From: Sphingobacterium thalpophilum
GTDB lineage: Bacteria > Bacteroidota > Bacteroidia > Sphingobacteriales > Sphingobacteriaceae
Direction: 5' to 3'
Assembly: GCF_038396785.1 (NCBI RefSeq)
Contig: NZ_CP151087.1
Location: forward strand, 2,728,001-2,792,000
Length of the DNA stretch: 64,000 bases
Shown: positions 1 through 8,039 of the stretch, one piece after another
Numbering within the stretch: position 1 is the stretch's first letter
How the letters are laid out: every line of letters begins with the position of its first letter
The notes under the pieces: generated by a model
What the model was told of the DNA's origin: nothing
Seen by the model: the letters and a program-made list of their open reading frames with translations, nothing else
The model's database searches: none
Made by a program: the position numbers and the translations under genes

Positions 1-1
1 A

Positions 2-598
2 AATCTATTGATTCGATTTGAAACCAGCCATACGGCCATGAGTTATTTCTCCTATGCACTAAAGGGAGATGCCTATATGGGAGTAGGGCGTAACATGGCT
101 TACCAAAAAGACCTTTTCTTTCGCAACAAAGGATTTGCAGCCCATATGCATATTAAATCGGGCGATGATGATCTTTTTGTCAACCAAAATGCAAATCCGA
201 CCAACGTTAATATTGCACTGGCAGCCGAATCTATTGTCTATTCAGAACCCAAAGCGACCTGGAGGAGCTATTACAAGCAAAAAGCAAGACACTCAGGAGC
301 CTCTACTATTTACAAAAAGCGACATCAGCGCATGCTGGGCACCCAGCTGGTATCGGCAGTATTCTTTTACATAGCACTTATCGCAACAGCGATTGCCTTT
401 CCAATGTACTGGTATGTTCCTGTTACAGCCTACCTCCTAAGGCTGATTGCACAATGGATAATATTTGCCAACATCTATAAAAAACTAGAAGTAAAGGAAC
501 TGATTTGGTGGCTGCCTTTGGTAGACTTCATCTACTATTTCTATATTTGCATCAATGGCATCTTCAGCAGAAAAAAGAAAAAAATAAGCTGGAAATAA
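2..598 (+). CDS. Glycosyltransferase family 2, C-terminal part (cut by window edge)
   Basis: The frame is already open at base 2, so the gene begins outside the window; the TTG at 8 is not a convincing start. What remains is the C-terminal acceptor-side half of a family 2 glycosyltransferase: a GVGRNMAY stretch, then the SGDDDLFVN motif expected at the acceptor site, then KATWRSYYKQKARH in the place of the usual QxxRW motif. Three hydrophobic segments follow (about residues 110-185 of the visible part), so the enzyme is anchored in the inner membrane. A lysine-rich tail ends the protein. Such enzymes move a sugar from a nucleotide donor to a polysaccharide or lipid acceptor; the substrate cannot be read from this fragment. 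rsmG follows after 22 bases and may be cotranscribed. Confidence 0.75.
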   Translation, partial: NLLIRFETSHTAMSYFSYALKGDAYMGVGRNMAYQKDLFFRNKGFAAHMHIKSGDDDLFVNQNANPTNVNIALAAESIVYSEPKATWRSYYKQKARHSGASTIYKKRHQRMLGTQLVSAVFFYIALIATAIAFPMYWYVPVTAYLLRLIAQWIIFANIYKKLEVKELIWWLPLVDFIYYFYICINGIFSRKKKKISWK

Positions 599-620
599 TT
601 CACTTTTAAAATACGAAGCT

Positions 621-1256
621 TTGAATCCAACAGTTGATATCATCTATAACTATTTTCCAAAATTAACGGATATTCAAAAAGAACAGTTTGCAAAACTTGC
701 CGACCTCTATACATTTTGGAATAGCCAAATCAATGTTATTTCACGTAAAGACATTGATAGCCTCTACCTGCACCATGTGTTACACTCGCTAGGGATCGCT
801 AAATTTGTCCAAGAGCTCACGCCAGGAACACAAATTTTGGATGTGGGAACCGGAGGAGGCTTTCCAGGTATCCCAATGGCCATTATGTTTCCTGAAGTCA
901 AATTCCATTTGGTCGATTCTATCGGCAAAAAAATTAAGGTCGTACGTGAAGTTGCAGCTGGACTCGGTCTCCAGAATGTTGAAGCAGATCATATTCGCGC
1001 AGAACAACTCGACGACAAATATGATTTTGTCATATCACGTGCGGTGACAAGACTTGGAGAATTTACGCCTTGGATACAGAATAAATTCGCAAAAAAAGAT
1101 AAAAACGGGATCCCTAATGGAATTCTTTACTTAAAAGGCGGAGATCTCACCGAAGAGATCAAAGAATCTAAACTCAAAGCAGAATTACACCCACTTTCAG
1201 ATTACTTTAAAGAAGATTTCTTTGATACAAAATATCTGGTATATGTACCGATGTAA
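621..1256 (+). CDS. rsmG: 16S rRNA (guanine527-N7)-methyltransferase RsmG
   Basis: RsmG uses S-adenosylmethionine to methylate N7 of G527 in 16S rRNA, in the 530 loop of the small subunit. The 211-residue length fits the family. The SAM-binding glycine loop DVGTGGGFPG is at residues 74-83, preceded by the family stretch INVISRKDID and followed by LVDSIGKK at the second Rossmann strand. The start is a TTG; no ATG lies close upstream and the TTG gives the N-terminus usual for Bacteroidota homologs, so I accept it. The stop codon directly abuts the stop of the convergent gene at 1257. The gene lies 22 bases after the glycosyltransferase and may depend on its promoter. Confidence 0.93.
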   Translation: MNPTVDIIYNYFPKLTDIQKEQFAKLADLYTFWNSQINVISRKDIDSLYLHHVLHSLGIAKFVQELTPGTQILDVGTGGGFPGIPMAIMFPEVKFHLVDSIGKKIKVVREVAAGLGLQNVEADHIRAEQLDDKYDFVISRAVTRLGEFTPWIQNKFAKKDKNGIPNGILYLKGGDLTEEIKESKLKAELHPLSDYFKEDFFDTKYLVYVPM

Positions 1257-1847
1257 TTAAAGTTTGGCATTACCCATAGGAAACTGAAGTCGCCTATGGA
1301 TAATGTCTACAGAATCGAGGTAGTTCGTTAAACACTTATGGATATAAGCGATCTTCTCATAACGATCATTCTCACGAAGCCACTTTAAGGAAGGCTCATA
1401 GTATATCCTAAATTTCCGCAAAGAATCTCCCGATAGCTTGCTGTATTCCCCAGTCAAAGGATACCATTCCTCGCGAATCAGATCCTGTTGGTACTCTTTT
1501 TCAAACTGACGTTGAAGTTTTCTCGAATTTCGTCCTTTTCGACTGAATTTATTGTAAAGCTTGTTCAGATTGACAGCAATTCCACCCTGATGAGGCAAGG
1601 TCACCATATTTTTCGTATCACCCCAGAAAAAGATCGACTTATACTCCTCCTTTTTTTCTTCCCATTTATCCGCTGCTGATTTACGTTTGATCGAAACAGT
1701 ATCCAAACGTAAAGTATCGTTTGGACTTCCTTTTTTCCCAATGGTATCCTGATGATAAAATTCCGATGGATAGGCAAAAAGTCCCTGCCGATAAAATGAA
1801 AAGTAGACACAGAAAAACAATAAAGATAGAAATCCGATACGTACCAT
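1257..1847 (-). CDS. Conserved secreted protein of unknown function
   Basis: I do not recognise a named family. The 196-residue protein starts with a hydrophobic segment (residues 4-18) like a signal peptide or N-terminal anchor, so it probably acts in the periplasm. The rest is hydrophilic and rich in Lys, Arg and Tyr, with a basic stretch FSRKGRNSRKLQRQFEKEY near residues 100-120 and a C-terminal helical part. There is no cysteine lipobox. In other Bacteroidota, proteins of this look carry names such as hypothetical exported protein. It is convergent with rsmG with no bases between the two stop codons, and lies 75 bases downstream of the small acidic protein at 1923 on the same strand. Confidence 0.6.
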   Translation of the reverse strand: MVRIGFLSLLFFCVYFSFYRQGLFAYPSEFYHQDTIGKKGSPNDTLRLDTVSIKRKSAADKWEEKKEEYKSIFFWGDTKNMVTLPHQGGIAVNLNKLYNKFSRKGRNSRKLQRQFEKEYQQDLIREEWYPLTGEYSKLSGDSLRKFRIYYEPSLKWLRENDRYEKIAYIHKCLTNYLDSVDIIHRRLQFPMGNAKL

Positions 1848-1922
1848 ATTTATATTTGATAAACCAAAATAACCAACTATAAATAAAATTAAAAAGTATT
1901 TAACTATCTTTAACTTAAGGAA

Positions 1923-2156
1923 CTAAAGACCTAATTCCTTTTTAATTTCTAGGCCAATTAGATTGCCTTCTTCATCCATACCGAACATAGGAAGCTCCGT
2001 TTCTGGATTCAGTTTCAGCCAGTTTGTATCATTGTCTTTAATAATCTTTACGTATTCCACGCCATCCTTAAAAATAACATACGTATCTTCTTCCTCAGGG
2101 AAAACAGAATAAACTATATCCCCCAATTCGATATCAAAAGGTTCTTTCATTTCCAT
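1923..2156 (-). CDS. Small acidic conserved protein
   Basis: This 77-residue protein is strongly acidic (many Glu and Asp) with no signal peptide or membrane segment, so it is likely cytoplasmic. The sequence alternates hydrophobic and charged residues, for example DIVYSVFPEEEDTYVIF and VEYVKIIKDNDTNWLKLNP, which suggests a small beta fold. I know of no function. A second ATG two codons in (position 2150) is an alternative start. It could form a transcription unit with the secreted protein downstream (1257-1847). Confidence 0.6.
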   Translation of the reverse strand: MEMKEPFDIELGDIVYSVFPEEEDTYVIFKDGVEYVKIIKDNDTNWLKLNPETELPMFGMDEEGNLIGLEIKKELGL

Positions 2157-2169
2157 AGTTAAAATATCA

Positions 2170-2301
2170 TTAATCGCTCAAAGTTACCAATTCCTCTTCT
2201 TTCTTTCCAAAATTGACCAATATTTCATCCCACGCGATCTCAAATAAGCTCAGGAAAATTGCATTCATTCCATACCAATCCGCGGGTATTCCAGCAAGCA
2301 C
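2170..2301 (-). CDS. Possible short protein (43 aa), GTG start
   Basis: On the minus strand a frame without stops covers about 70 codons and ends at 2170, 14 bases before the ATG of the 77-residue gene. A GTG at 2301 is preceded five bases upstream by GGAGGAGA, an unusually good Shine-Dalgarno match for this phylum. The encoded peptide has a protein-like composition: GIPADWYGMNAIFLSLFEIAWDE in the middle (shown as two parts, GIPADWYGMNA and IFLSLFEIAWDE) and an acidic tail KKEEELVTLSD. It could be a real short gene, the end of a decayed one, or chance. No family recognised. Confidence 0.3.
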   Translation of the reverse strand: MLAGIPADWYGMNAIFLSLFEIAWDEILVNFGKKEEELVTLSD

Positions 2302-2418
2302 GTGATCTCCTCCGATTAACAACTTCGCAATTCCACTAAAAATACAACAAGCCTGAGCAATTCTAACAAAAAGTACAACAGCTAGTTATATTTTTCATAT
2401 ATTTAGATAAACCCAATT

Positions 2419-3537
2419 ATGAAACTAATTTATCCCATAGCTTTGACGAAAATCAAGGGGATTGGCCCTAAAACAGCGCGTCACATCATTGACCAAGGTC
2501 ACGATTTAGCGGACTTATTTGCGTACTCAAAAAAAGATTTGATGCAAATTCTTGGGATACGTGAGCCAATCGCCGAAGCAATATACAATAAAAGCTATAT
2601 GCCCGCCTGTGAAAAAGAACTCGCTTTTATCGAAAAACATCAGATACAAGCGTTATGGCTGGAAGACGAAAATTACCCCGATAGGCTGCGGCAATGTGAA
2701 GACGCTCCGCTTGTTGTCTATTATAAAGGGAATCAACCACTCAACAGCGCAAAAGTTATTAGTATCGTCGGCACTAGACATTCAACCTATTATGGCCAGA
2801 AAATATGCGAAGATTTGCTAGATGCCATGAATTGTACCAAAGACACCCTAATCGTTAGTGGTCTTGCTTATGGTATTGACGCATTAGCACATCGCAACGC
2901 CCTAAAAAATAATATTCCCACTGTTGCTGTATTAGGGCATGGTCTCGATCGAATTTACCCTGCATCTCATCGCGAACTTGCCACAAAAATGCTAGACCAA
3001 GGCGGTTTATTGACAGAATTTACATCCAACACATTACCTGAGCGCAGTAATTTTCCTATGCGCAATCGCATCATAGCCGGTATGGCAGATGTCACCATTG
3101 TCGTCGAGGCGGCCATTAAAGGTGGTGCTTTAATTACTGCAGAAATAGCCAACAGCTACAACCGTGATGTATGTGCCTTCCCTGGCTCCATTTTTGAAAA
3201 AAGTTCTGAAGGCACAAACTACCTCATCAAAACCAACCGTGCTCATATGATTAGAGGTCTTCAGGATCTCGAATACCTCATGAATTGGGAAATCAGCACA
3301 AAAGCCGTTGACCAACAGCTTAGCCTTCCTTTGACACTGACAAAAGACCAACAACTCCTTTTTACACTCATTCAGCAAAAAGGACAATTAGAAATAGACC
3401 ACATGATTGACCTCACAAAATGGCCACAAAGTAAATTGGCCTTAATCCTATTGGAACTTGAAATGCAGTCACTCATTCACGCCCTACCTGGAAAACGTTA
3501 TAAAACTACCGGACAGACGGAAATTCAAAAAAACTAG
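2419..3537 (+). CDS. dprA: DNA processing protein DprA
   Basis: DprA binds incoming single-stranded DNA and loads RecA during natural transformation. Domains seen in the 372 residues: an N-terminal helix-hairpin-helix region (IKGIGPKTARHII, residues 13-25), the central Rossmann-like DNA-binding domain with SIVGTRHSTYYG near residue 114, SGLAYGIDALAH, AVLGHGLDRIYP, RNRIIAGM and IKGGALITAEIA, and a C-terminal winged-helix region of about 60 residues. All the hallmark motifs are intact and the length is normal. The ATG at 2419 is preceded by an AT-rich stretch with a TATATTTA box near 2391. The gene stands alone between divergent or unrelated neighbours; competence of the host is not shown by this. 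Confidence 0.95.
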   Translation: MKLIYPIALTKIKGIGPKTARHIIDQGHDLADLFAYSKKDLMQILGIREPIAEAIYNKSYMPACEKELAFIEKHQIQALWLEDENYPDRLRQCEDAPLVVYYKGNQPLNSAKVISIVGTRHSTYYGQKICEDLLDAMNCTKDTLIVSGLAYGIDALAHRNALKNNIPTVAVLGHGLDRIYPASHRELATKMLDQGGLLTEFTSNTLPERSNFPMRNRIIAGMADVTIVVEAAIKGGALITAEIANSYNRDVCAFPGSIFEKSSEGTNYLIKTNRAHMIRGLQDLEYLMNWEISTKAVDQQLSLPLTLTKDQQLLFTLIQQKGQLEIDHMIDLTKWPQSKLALILLELEMQSLIHALPGKRYKTTGQTEIQKN

Positions 3538-3624
3538 CTCATTTCATAGCATGCACCAGCGCCGAAATGTTATTCGGAGCACAATAAAAATTCACCATTA
3601 TACCCAACCAAAAACCAAGAATTA

Positions 3625-5130
3625 ATGAACGAAAACAATACAAAAAGTATCTGGAAAGTCATCGGAGCTTCCTCCATGGGAACACTAATCGAATGGTATG
3701 ACTTTTTCATTTTTGGCAGCCTATCCATTGTCATTTCCACCAAATTCTTTCCTGCAGAAAATCCAACAGCGGCTTTTCTTTCAACCCTAGCCACATTTGC
3801 CGCTGGATTTGTTGTCCGACCATTTGGCGCCCTATTTTTTGGCCGACTAGGTGATATTATCGGTCGAAAATATACGTTTATGGTTACTTTAATGCTCATG
3901 GGCGGAGCAACATTTCTCATAGGTTGTATCCCCAGCTATGAGAGTATTGGGTTTTGGGCACCGCTGCTCGTGTTGATCCTTCGTCTCTTGCAAGGTCTTG
4001 CTCTAGGAGGAGAATATGGAGGTGCAGCAACTTACGTCGCCGAACATGCCCCATTGGGCCAGCGGGGTTATTGGACATCATGGATACAAACAACAGCTAC
4101 CTTTGGCCTTTTCATATCACTCGTTGTCATCCTCCTGACCAAAGGCTTTCTCAGCGAATCACAATTTGATTCTTGGGGATGGCGGGTTCCCTTCCTCCTA
4201 TCTTTAGTCATGGTATACGTTTCCTATCTTATTCGTAAGAAGATGAAGGAATCACCCGAATTTAGCAAGGCCAAAGCGGAAGGAAAAACAAGTACAAATC
4301 CGCTAAAAGAAAGCTTTGGTAACCGATACAACCTCAAATTTGTACTGCTCGCACTTTTTGGTGCAGCCATGGGACAGGGCGTTGTTTGGTACACGGGACA
4401 GTTTTACTCGATGAGTTTCATGAAGACGGTCATGCACCTTCAATCTGACCAGGCCGATACAATCCTCGGCATCGCACTACTGTTGGGAACTCCATTTTTT
4501 GTCGTATTTGGGTGGCTTAGTGACAAAGTTGGACGAAAATGGATCATGCTCGGTGGGATGTTACTTGCCGTATTGACTTACCGCCCGATTTACGAATCCA
4601 TGTACCAACTTTCTAATGCAGAACAGAAAGTCAAGGTGAACGAAACAACGGAGGTCCCCCTTGGACCGCAATCAACAGAAGTCATTTCGATCATCAAGAC
4701 TCAATATGAGGACCAGACCGAAGTTACTAGAGCCAGCATGATACATCAGTCAGGAAAACTCAAAGGACAGCCAATGACCAAAACCACAGTCCATCTTGCA
4801 GGCAAGAACTATATGCTGCTCGTCCTGCTGATCTTTATACAAGTGATTTATATTACAATGGTGTACGGGCCCATCGCGGCATTTCTTGTTGAACTATTCC
4901 CTGTAAAGATCCGGTACACATCCATGTCCTTACCCTATCATGTTGGAAATGGAATATTCGGCGGCCTCCTTCCTGCGGTATCGACATACTTAACAACAAA
5001 TGCTGAAGCATCCAATACCCCGCAATTCTATCTTGCAGGTTTGTGGTACCCTATTATCATTGCCATTGTATGTTTTATCATTGGTAGTATTTATATCAAC
5101 AACAAATCAACTCCCGCAACACATGAATAA
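3625..5130 (+). CDS. MFS transporter, metabolite:H+ symporter (ProP/ShiA-like) type
   Basis: A 501-residue inner-membrane transporter with about 12 hydrophobic helices. The signature FGRLGDIIGRKYTF between helices 2 and 3, RLLQGLALGGEYGGA in helix 4 and WLSDKVGRKW in the second half place it with the metabolite:proton symporters, which carry organic acids, betaine or similar small solutes. The N-terminal GTLIEWYDFFIFG is typical of the group. Between helices 8 and 9 there is an extra hydrophilic segment of about 70 residues (about 322-392) that most family members lack. The small membrane gene at 5123 overlaps the stop by 8 bases, so both are translated together. Substrate unknown. Confidence 0.88.
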   Translation: MNENNTKSIWKVIGASSMGTLIEWYDFFIFGSLSIVISTKFFPAENPTAAFLSTLATFAAGFVVRPFGALFFGRLGDIIGRKYTFMVTLMLMGGATFLIGCIPSYESIGFWAPLLVLILRLLQGLALGGEYGGAATYVAEHAPLGQRGYWTSWIQTTATFGLFISLVVILLTKGFLSESQFDSWGWRVPFLLSLVMVYVSYLIRKKMKESPEFSKAKAEGKTSTNPLKESFGNRYNLKFVLLALFGAAMGQGVVWYTGQFYSMSFMKTVMHLQSDQADTILGIALLLGTPFFVVFGWLSDKVGRKWIMLGGMLLAVLTYRPIYESMYQLSNAEQKVKVNETTEVPLGPQSTEVISIIKTQYEDQTEVTRASMIHQSGKLKGQPMTKTTVHLAGKNYMLLVLLIFIQVIYITMVYGPIAAFLVELFPVKIRYTSMSLPYHVGNGIFGGLLPAVSTYLTTNAEASNTPQFYLAGLWYPIIIAIVCFIIGSIYINNKSTPATHE

Positions 5131-5350
5131 TCTCAAAAAATTCCTCGGCATACTTTGGATCGTTTTAGCATTGTTTACCGCTTATTTCTCCATTTTTGAA
5201 CTGGCCCTGCCAAAGATTTCAACGGGACATCAGGAAGATCTCGTTTTCGGAATCATTATCCTGTGCATCTTAACTCCCATAATCTCCATTGGACTCGGCT
5301 TATTTGGCTATTATTCCCTATTGGGCGAATACAATCAAGAAAAAATGTAG
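5123..5350 (+). CDS. Small two-helix membrane protein coupled to the MFS transporter
   Basis: The protein is 75 residues with two hydrophobic helices (about residues 5-25 and 42-66) and a short charged tail. I chose the ATG at 5123 because it overlaps the transporter stop in the sequence ATGAATAA, a classic translational coupling, and because it removes a long upstream extension that only reads the transporter gene in another frame. I believe it belongs to DUF6814, small proteins next to MFS transporters in Bacteroidota, but that name is from memory. It may be a transporter subunit or stabiliser. Confidence 0.75.
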   Translation: MNNLKKFLGILWIVLALFTAYFSIFELALPKISTGHQEDLVFGIIILCILTPIISIGLGLFGYYSLLGEYNQEKM

Positions 5351-5358
5351 TCCAAAAA

Positions 5359-5419
5359 ATGAGATCGACTTTGAATAAGGGAAATTAGACTATATAAGCC
5401 TATTCAAAGTCGATCTCAT
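5359..5419. repeat. Perfect 19-bp inverted repeat with 23-base loop
   Basis: Arms 5359-5377 and 5401-5419 are exact reverse complements. The hairpin starts 8 bases after the stop of the small membrane gene and is preceded by six A but not followed by a T tract on the plus strand. It may end transcription of the MFS unit, stabilise its 3' end, or be the remnant of a mobile palindrome. Confidence 0.7.
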
Positions 5420-5644
5420 ATACGCCAGATTATACTACTTCCGACGTTTCCAAAAGAACAATTACAGCCAGTGGACTTCGCCAAGCACTTATTTTACGCC
5501 ATTGTTAGCGGATTTACACAGATACCAGCTATTTTCCACCATAAAATAAAGCTAAGAGCAGCTACTAAATACAATTTATTGCAATGATAATCAGCAGCAT
5601 AAGATAAAATAGCATTTTTTCTTTCCTAAAACTGTTTTTTTTTC
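5420..5644. other. Non-coding stretch upstream of the SRP RNA
   Basis: No frame of note on either strand. The last 40 bases are rich in A and T and should hold the upstream part of the SRP RNA promoter; I see no clear TTG at the -33 distance, only a T-rich run (5614-5623). Otherwise nothing recognisable. Confidence 0.5.
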
Positions 5645-5652
5645 TACTTTTG
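5645..5652 (+). promoter_or_regulatory. -7 box of the SRP RNA promoter
   Basis: TACTTTTG matches the Bacteroidota -7 consensus TAnnTTTG. A start about 5-7 bases later falls on the GGGTAAG that opens the closing helix of the SRP RNA, which supports both calls. Confidence 0.65.
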
Positions 5653-5654
5653 TG

Positions 5655-5757
5655 GCGGGTAAGTCTTCTACGACCAGCTCCCATTGACTCCCCCAGGTTG
5701 GGAACAAAGCAAGGGTATTTGGTTGAGCGGTGCGATAGGAGTAGCTTACCCTTTTTT
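5655..5757 (+). ncRNA. ffs: Signal recognition particle RNA (4.5S-type, small bacterial SRP RNA)
   Basis: The RNA binds Ffh and targets nascent membrane and secreted proteins to FtsY. The conserved tip (domain IV) is visible: CCCCAGG on the left, the GGAA-type loop region GGGAAC, and AAAGCAAGGG on the right (5691-5714), the asymmetric loop that contacts the Ffh M domain. The outer stem closes by GGGTAAG (5657-5663) pairing with CTTACCC (5745-5751). A run of seven T follows at 5752-5758 and serves as terminator. Length near 100 nucleotides fits. I found it by the conserved tip and the paired ends, not by a covariance search; exact ends are approximate. Confidence 0.87.
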
Positions 5758-5925
5758 TATGCCCATTTTTTTTGACTAATCCTCCGGTCCAAAATTCAAT
5801 TCTAACCTAATAATCAGCTAAATACCTTATATATCCCAATTGTTACCCGCATTTCCCCTATTTATAGAAGCCCTGTTACACAAGGAGTTTTAATCGCTTG
5901 GCATGTACATTCAACACAATTATAA

Positions 5926-5956
5926 TTGTATATAAAAGCAAATTTATATAAGTTTG
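5926..5956 (+). promoter_or_regulatory. Promoter of accD
   Basis: TTG at 5926-5928, a 20-base spacer, then TAAGTTTG at 5949-5956. This is a near-ideal Bacteroidota housekeeping promoter. The predicted start lies near 5963, giving a leader of about 15 bases before the ATG at 5978. Confidence 0.75.
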
Positions 5957-5977
5957 TAATCGAATAAGAACTATCGT

Positions 5978-6820
5978 ATGAGTTGGTTTAAAAGAGAAAA
6001 AGCTGGTATTAGCACAGCTACCGCTAATAAAAAAGAAGCACCTGATGGTATGTGGAACAAATGTCCCACATGTAAAAAACCATTGTTGCATCTTGAACAA
6101 GTAGAAAACGACTATGTTTGTCAATATTGTGGGCACCACTTAAGAATTGGCTCCAAAGAATATTTTTCAATTTTATTTGACAATAACGAATTTACAGAAC
6201 TATTTCCTAATCTAAATTCTGGTGATCCATTAGAATTTTTCGATTCAAAGCCATACCCTGAACGTTTAAAGGAAAGTCAAGCCAAAACAGGCCTGAAAGA
6301 TGCTTTACGTTCTGGCCATGGAAAAATGAATGGTCAAGACATCGTTATTGCTTGTATGGACTTTAGTTTCATCGGCGGATCAATGGGATCTGTCGTTGGT
6401 GAAAAAATCGCGCGTTCGATAGATTACTGTATTGAGCATAAAATTCCATTTATGCTAATCTCCAAATCAGGAGGTGCACGTATGATGGAAGCCGCATTTT
6501 CATTGATGCAAATGGCTAAAACTTCGGCTAAATTAGCGTTATTGGCAAAGGCAGGACTTCCTTACGTTTGTTTATTGACTGACCCTACGACAGGAGGAGT
6601 TACAGCATCTTACGCGATGTTAGGTGATGTAAATATCGCAGAACCGGGAGCATTAATCGGATTTGCAGGACCACGTGTCATTAAAGAAACAATCAAAAAG
6701 GATCTTCCAAAAGGATTCCAGACTTCAGAATTTGTTCTTGAGCATGGATTTTTGGATTTCATTGTCGACCGTAGACAGTTAAAAAACAAAGTAGCTACTT
6801 ATCTTAAATTAGTGGGATAA
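5978..6820 (+). CDS. accD: Acetyl-CoA carboxylase carboxyltransferase subunit beta
   Basis: AccD with AccA moves the carboxyl group from biotin on AccB to acetyl-CoA, giving malonyl-CoA for fatty acid synthesis. The 280-residue protein has the N-terminal four-cysteine zinc ribbon (C29, C32, C48, C51) and then the crotonase-like carboxyltransferase fold with [22 protein letters not shown] and [15 protein letters not shown]. Length and motifs are normal. The gene has its own promoter (5926-5956) and its own terminator (6834-6881), so it is a single-gene unit; accA is not in the window. Confidence 0.96.
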   Translation: MSWFKREKAGISTATANKKEAPDGMWNKCPTCKKPLLHLEQVENDYVCQYCGHHLRIGSKEYFSILFDNNEFTELFPNLNSGDPLEFFDSKPYPERLKESQAKTGLKDALRSGHGKMNGQDIVIACMDFSFIGGSMGSVVGEKIARSIDYCIEHKIPFMLISKSGGARMMEAAFSLMQMAKTSAKLALLAKAGLPYVCLLTDPTTGGVTASYAMLGDVNIAEPGALIGFAGPRVIKETIKKDLPKGFQTSEFVLEHGFLDFIVDRRQLKNKVATYLKLVG

Positions 6821-6833
6821 TCATCCTCAAAAT

Positions 6834-6881
6834 AAAAAAGAAAGCGGTGCCAAGAATATTCTTGGCACCGCTTTCTTTTTT
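6834..6881. terminator. Bidirectional hairpin terminator after accD
   Basis: A perfect palindrome with 24-base arms meeting at 6857/6858: six A, a GC-rich stem around GCGGTGCCAAGAAT, its complement and six T. It can stop transcription from accD and from the opposite side. Confidence 0.9.
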
Positions 6882-6986
6882 GAAAGTGTCTATTTTATCG
6901 GCTAGAAAGCATCTTCAATTCAGCTCATAATTGTTGTGCCTATGACCTTATGAGGCTTTTATGGCAGGGTTGAATAGGCCATCTTT

Positions 6987-7322
6987 TTAAAGATATCGCC
7001 AAAAAGCCCATATTTTTCTTTTGGACAAATAATCTGTTTCGCCCTCCCTGTCATACGCTTCCCGCTCAAAAGAAATACGCCGGTAGGCTTTATCAAAATC
7101 TCTAAATTGAATAAAATGAACGACAAATTCTATGAGATACCATACATAGAAAAAGAGAATACCTAATTCAAGCGCCTGTCGCAAATGTATACGCTCATGA
7201 CGAATCAAGTCGTCCTGCTGTTTAAAAAAGGTATTTTTCAGAAAGATAAAAGGATAAATAGTAATTGCATTGGCTTTTCCAAAAGAGAAGAAATTCGTCC
7301 AAAATTTGCTAACTATAATCAT
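6987..7322 (-). CDS. Small membrane protein with HEXXH motif
   Basis: A 111-residue protein conserved in Bacteroidota as far as I recall, without an assigned function. Residues 42-46 read HERIH, a zinc-peptidase HEXXH signature, in the context IRHERIHLRQALE. A hydrophobic helix follows (about residues 52-71) and then FEREAYDRE (from 85), where a glutamate could be the third metal ligand as in gluzincin-type peptidases. Length is far below a normal peptidase, so it may be a minimal or inactive relative of the M48/M56 type. It reads against accD and has no cotranscribed neighbour; the divergent merR gene starts at 7511. Confidence 0.65.
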   Translation of the reverse strand: MIIVSKFWTNFFSFGKANAITIYPFIFLKNTFFKQQDDLIRHERIHLRQALELGILFFYVWYLIEFVVHFIQFRDFDKAYRRISFEREAYDREGETDYLSKRKIWAFWRYL

Positions 7323-7481
7323 ATATGATGTTTAGACCGTTTTCAAACTAGTCAAACTTAGAAAAATTTCCCTTTATACACAATTATTATTGGCTTCTCA
7401 TGAATTGTACGATATCCCTCTCGGTCAGTCCCTAATCAGATAAGAGATCGCAAAAATTTCTTTTTGAATTGGAATTTTTAT

Positions 7482-7489
7482 TAAGTTTG
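7482..7489 (+). promoter_or_regulatory. -7 box upstream of the merR-type gene
   Basis: TAAGTTTG matches the Bacteroidota -7 consensus 21 bases before the ATG at 7511. A TTG lies at 7464-7466 with a spacer shorter than usual (15 bases), so the -33 part is uncertain. Confidence 0.5.
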
Positions 7490-7510
7490 CTATAGATTAA
7501 TCGTGAAGAT

Positions 7511-7846
7511 ATGCCGTACAAAGAGCGTGAAATAAATAAATTGTATTATACAATGGGAGAAGTTACAGAAATGTTTGATGTAAATGCGTCCCAAATACGT
7601 TTTTATGAGCGTGAATTTGACATTCTACAACCTAAGAAAAATAAAAAAGGCAATCGCTTATTTACGCAAGAAGATATTGCCAATTTAAAGATCATCTTCA
7701 ATTTGGTTAAAGATAAAGGTTATACCCTACAGGGTGCACGTGATTACCTGCGTGACAACAAATCTGAGGCAAAAGAAAATCAACGTGTTGTAGATTCATT
7801 GGAGCGCTTGAAGAACTTTCTTCTTGAAGTTCGTGATTCACTATAG
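7511..7846 (+). CDS. MerR family transcriptional regulator
   Basis: A 111-residue DNA-binding protein. The MerR winged-helix is at the N-terminus: YYTMGEVTEMFDVNASQIR (about residues 12-30), then FYEREFDILQPKKNKKGNRLFTQEDI in the wing region, given here only as its two ends FYEREFDIL and NRLFTQEDI. A coiled-coil helix for dimerisation covers the last 35 residues. There is no C-terminal ligand domain or cysteine cluster, so it is a minimal type, common in Bacteroidota near M23 peptidase genes. Targets unknown. Confidence 0.85.
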   Translation: MPYKEREINKLYYTMGEVTEMFDVNASQIRFYEREFDILQPKKNKKGNRLFTQEDIANLKIIFNLVKDKGYTLQGARDYLRDNKSEAKENQRVVDSLERLKNFLLEVRDSL

Positions 7847-7992
7847 TACCTGAGAAACTTCTTTTAAAACTCCCGCCATAGGAAACTTTCCATCGTTTTC
7901 ACCAACTTCTTCCCGTCTATCCGAGAGGGAAATTCTTTCGATTTATAGAAGAAATAAGATAACGAGCTGACACATTTTACAGCTGAAAATCA

Positions 7993-8000
7993 TATATTTG
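7993..8000 (+). promoter_or_regulatory. -7 box upstream of the DUF488 gene
   Basis: TATATTTG matches TAnnTTTG 40 bases before the ATG at 8040. No clear -33 TTG is seen at the right distance. Confidence 0.45.
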
Positions 8001-8039
8001 TTTTACATCAGTAATAGTGTTATTTTATAATATATAGCC

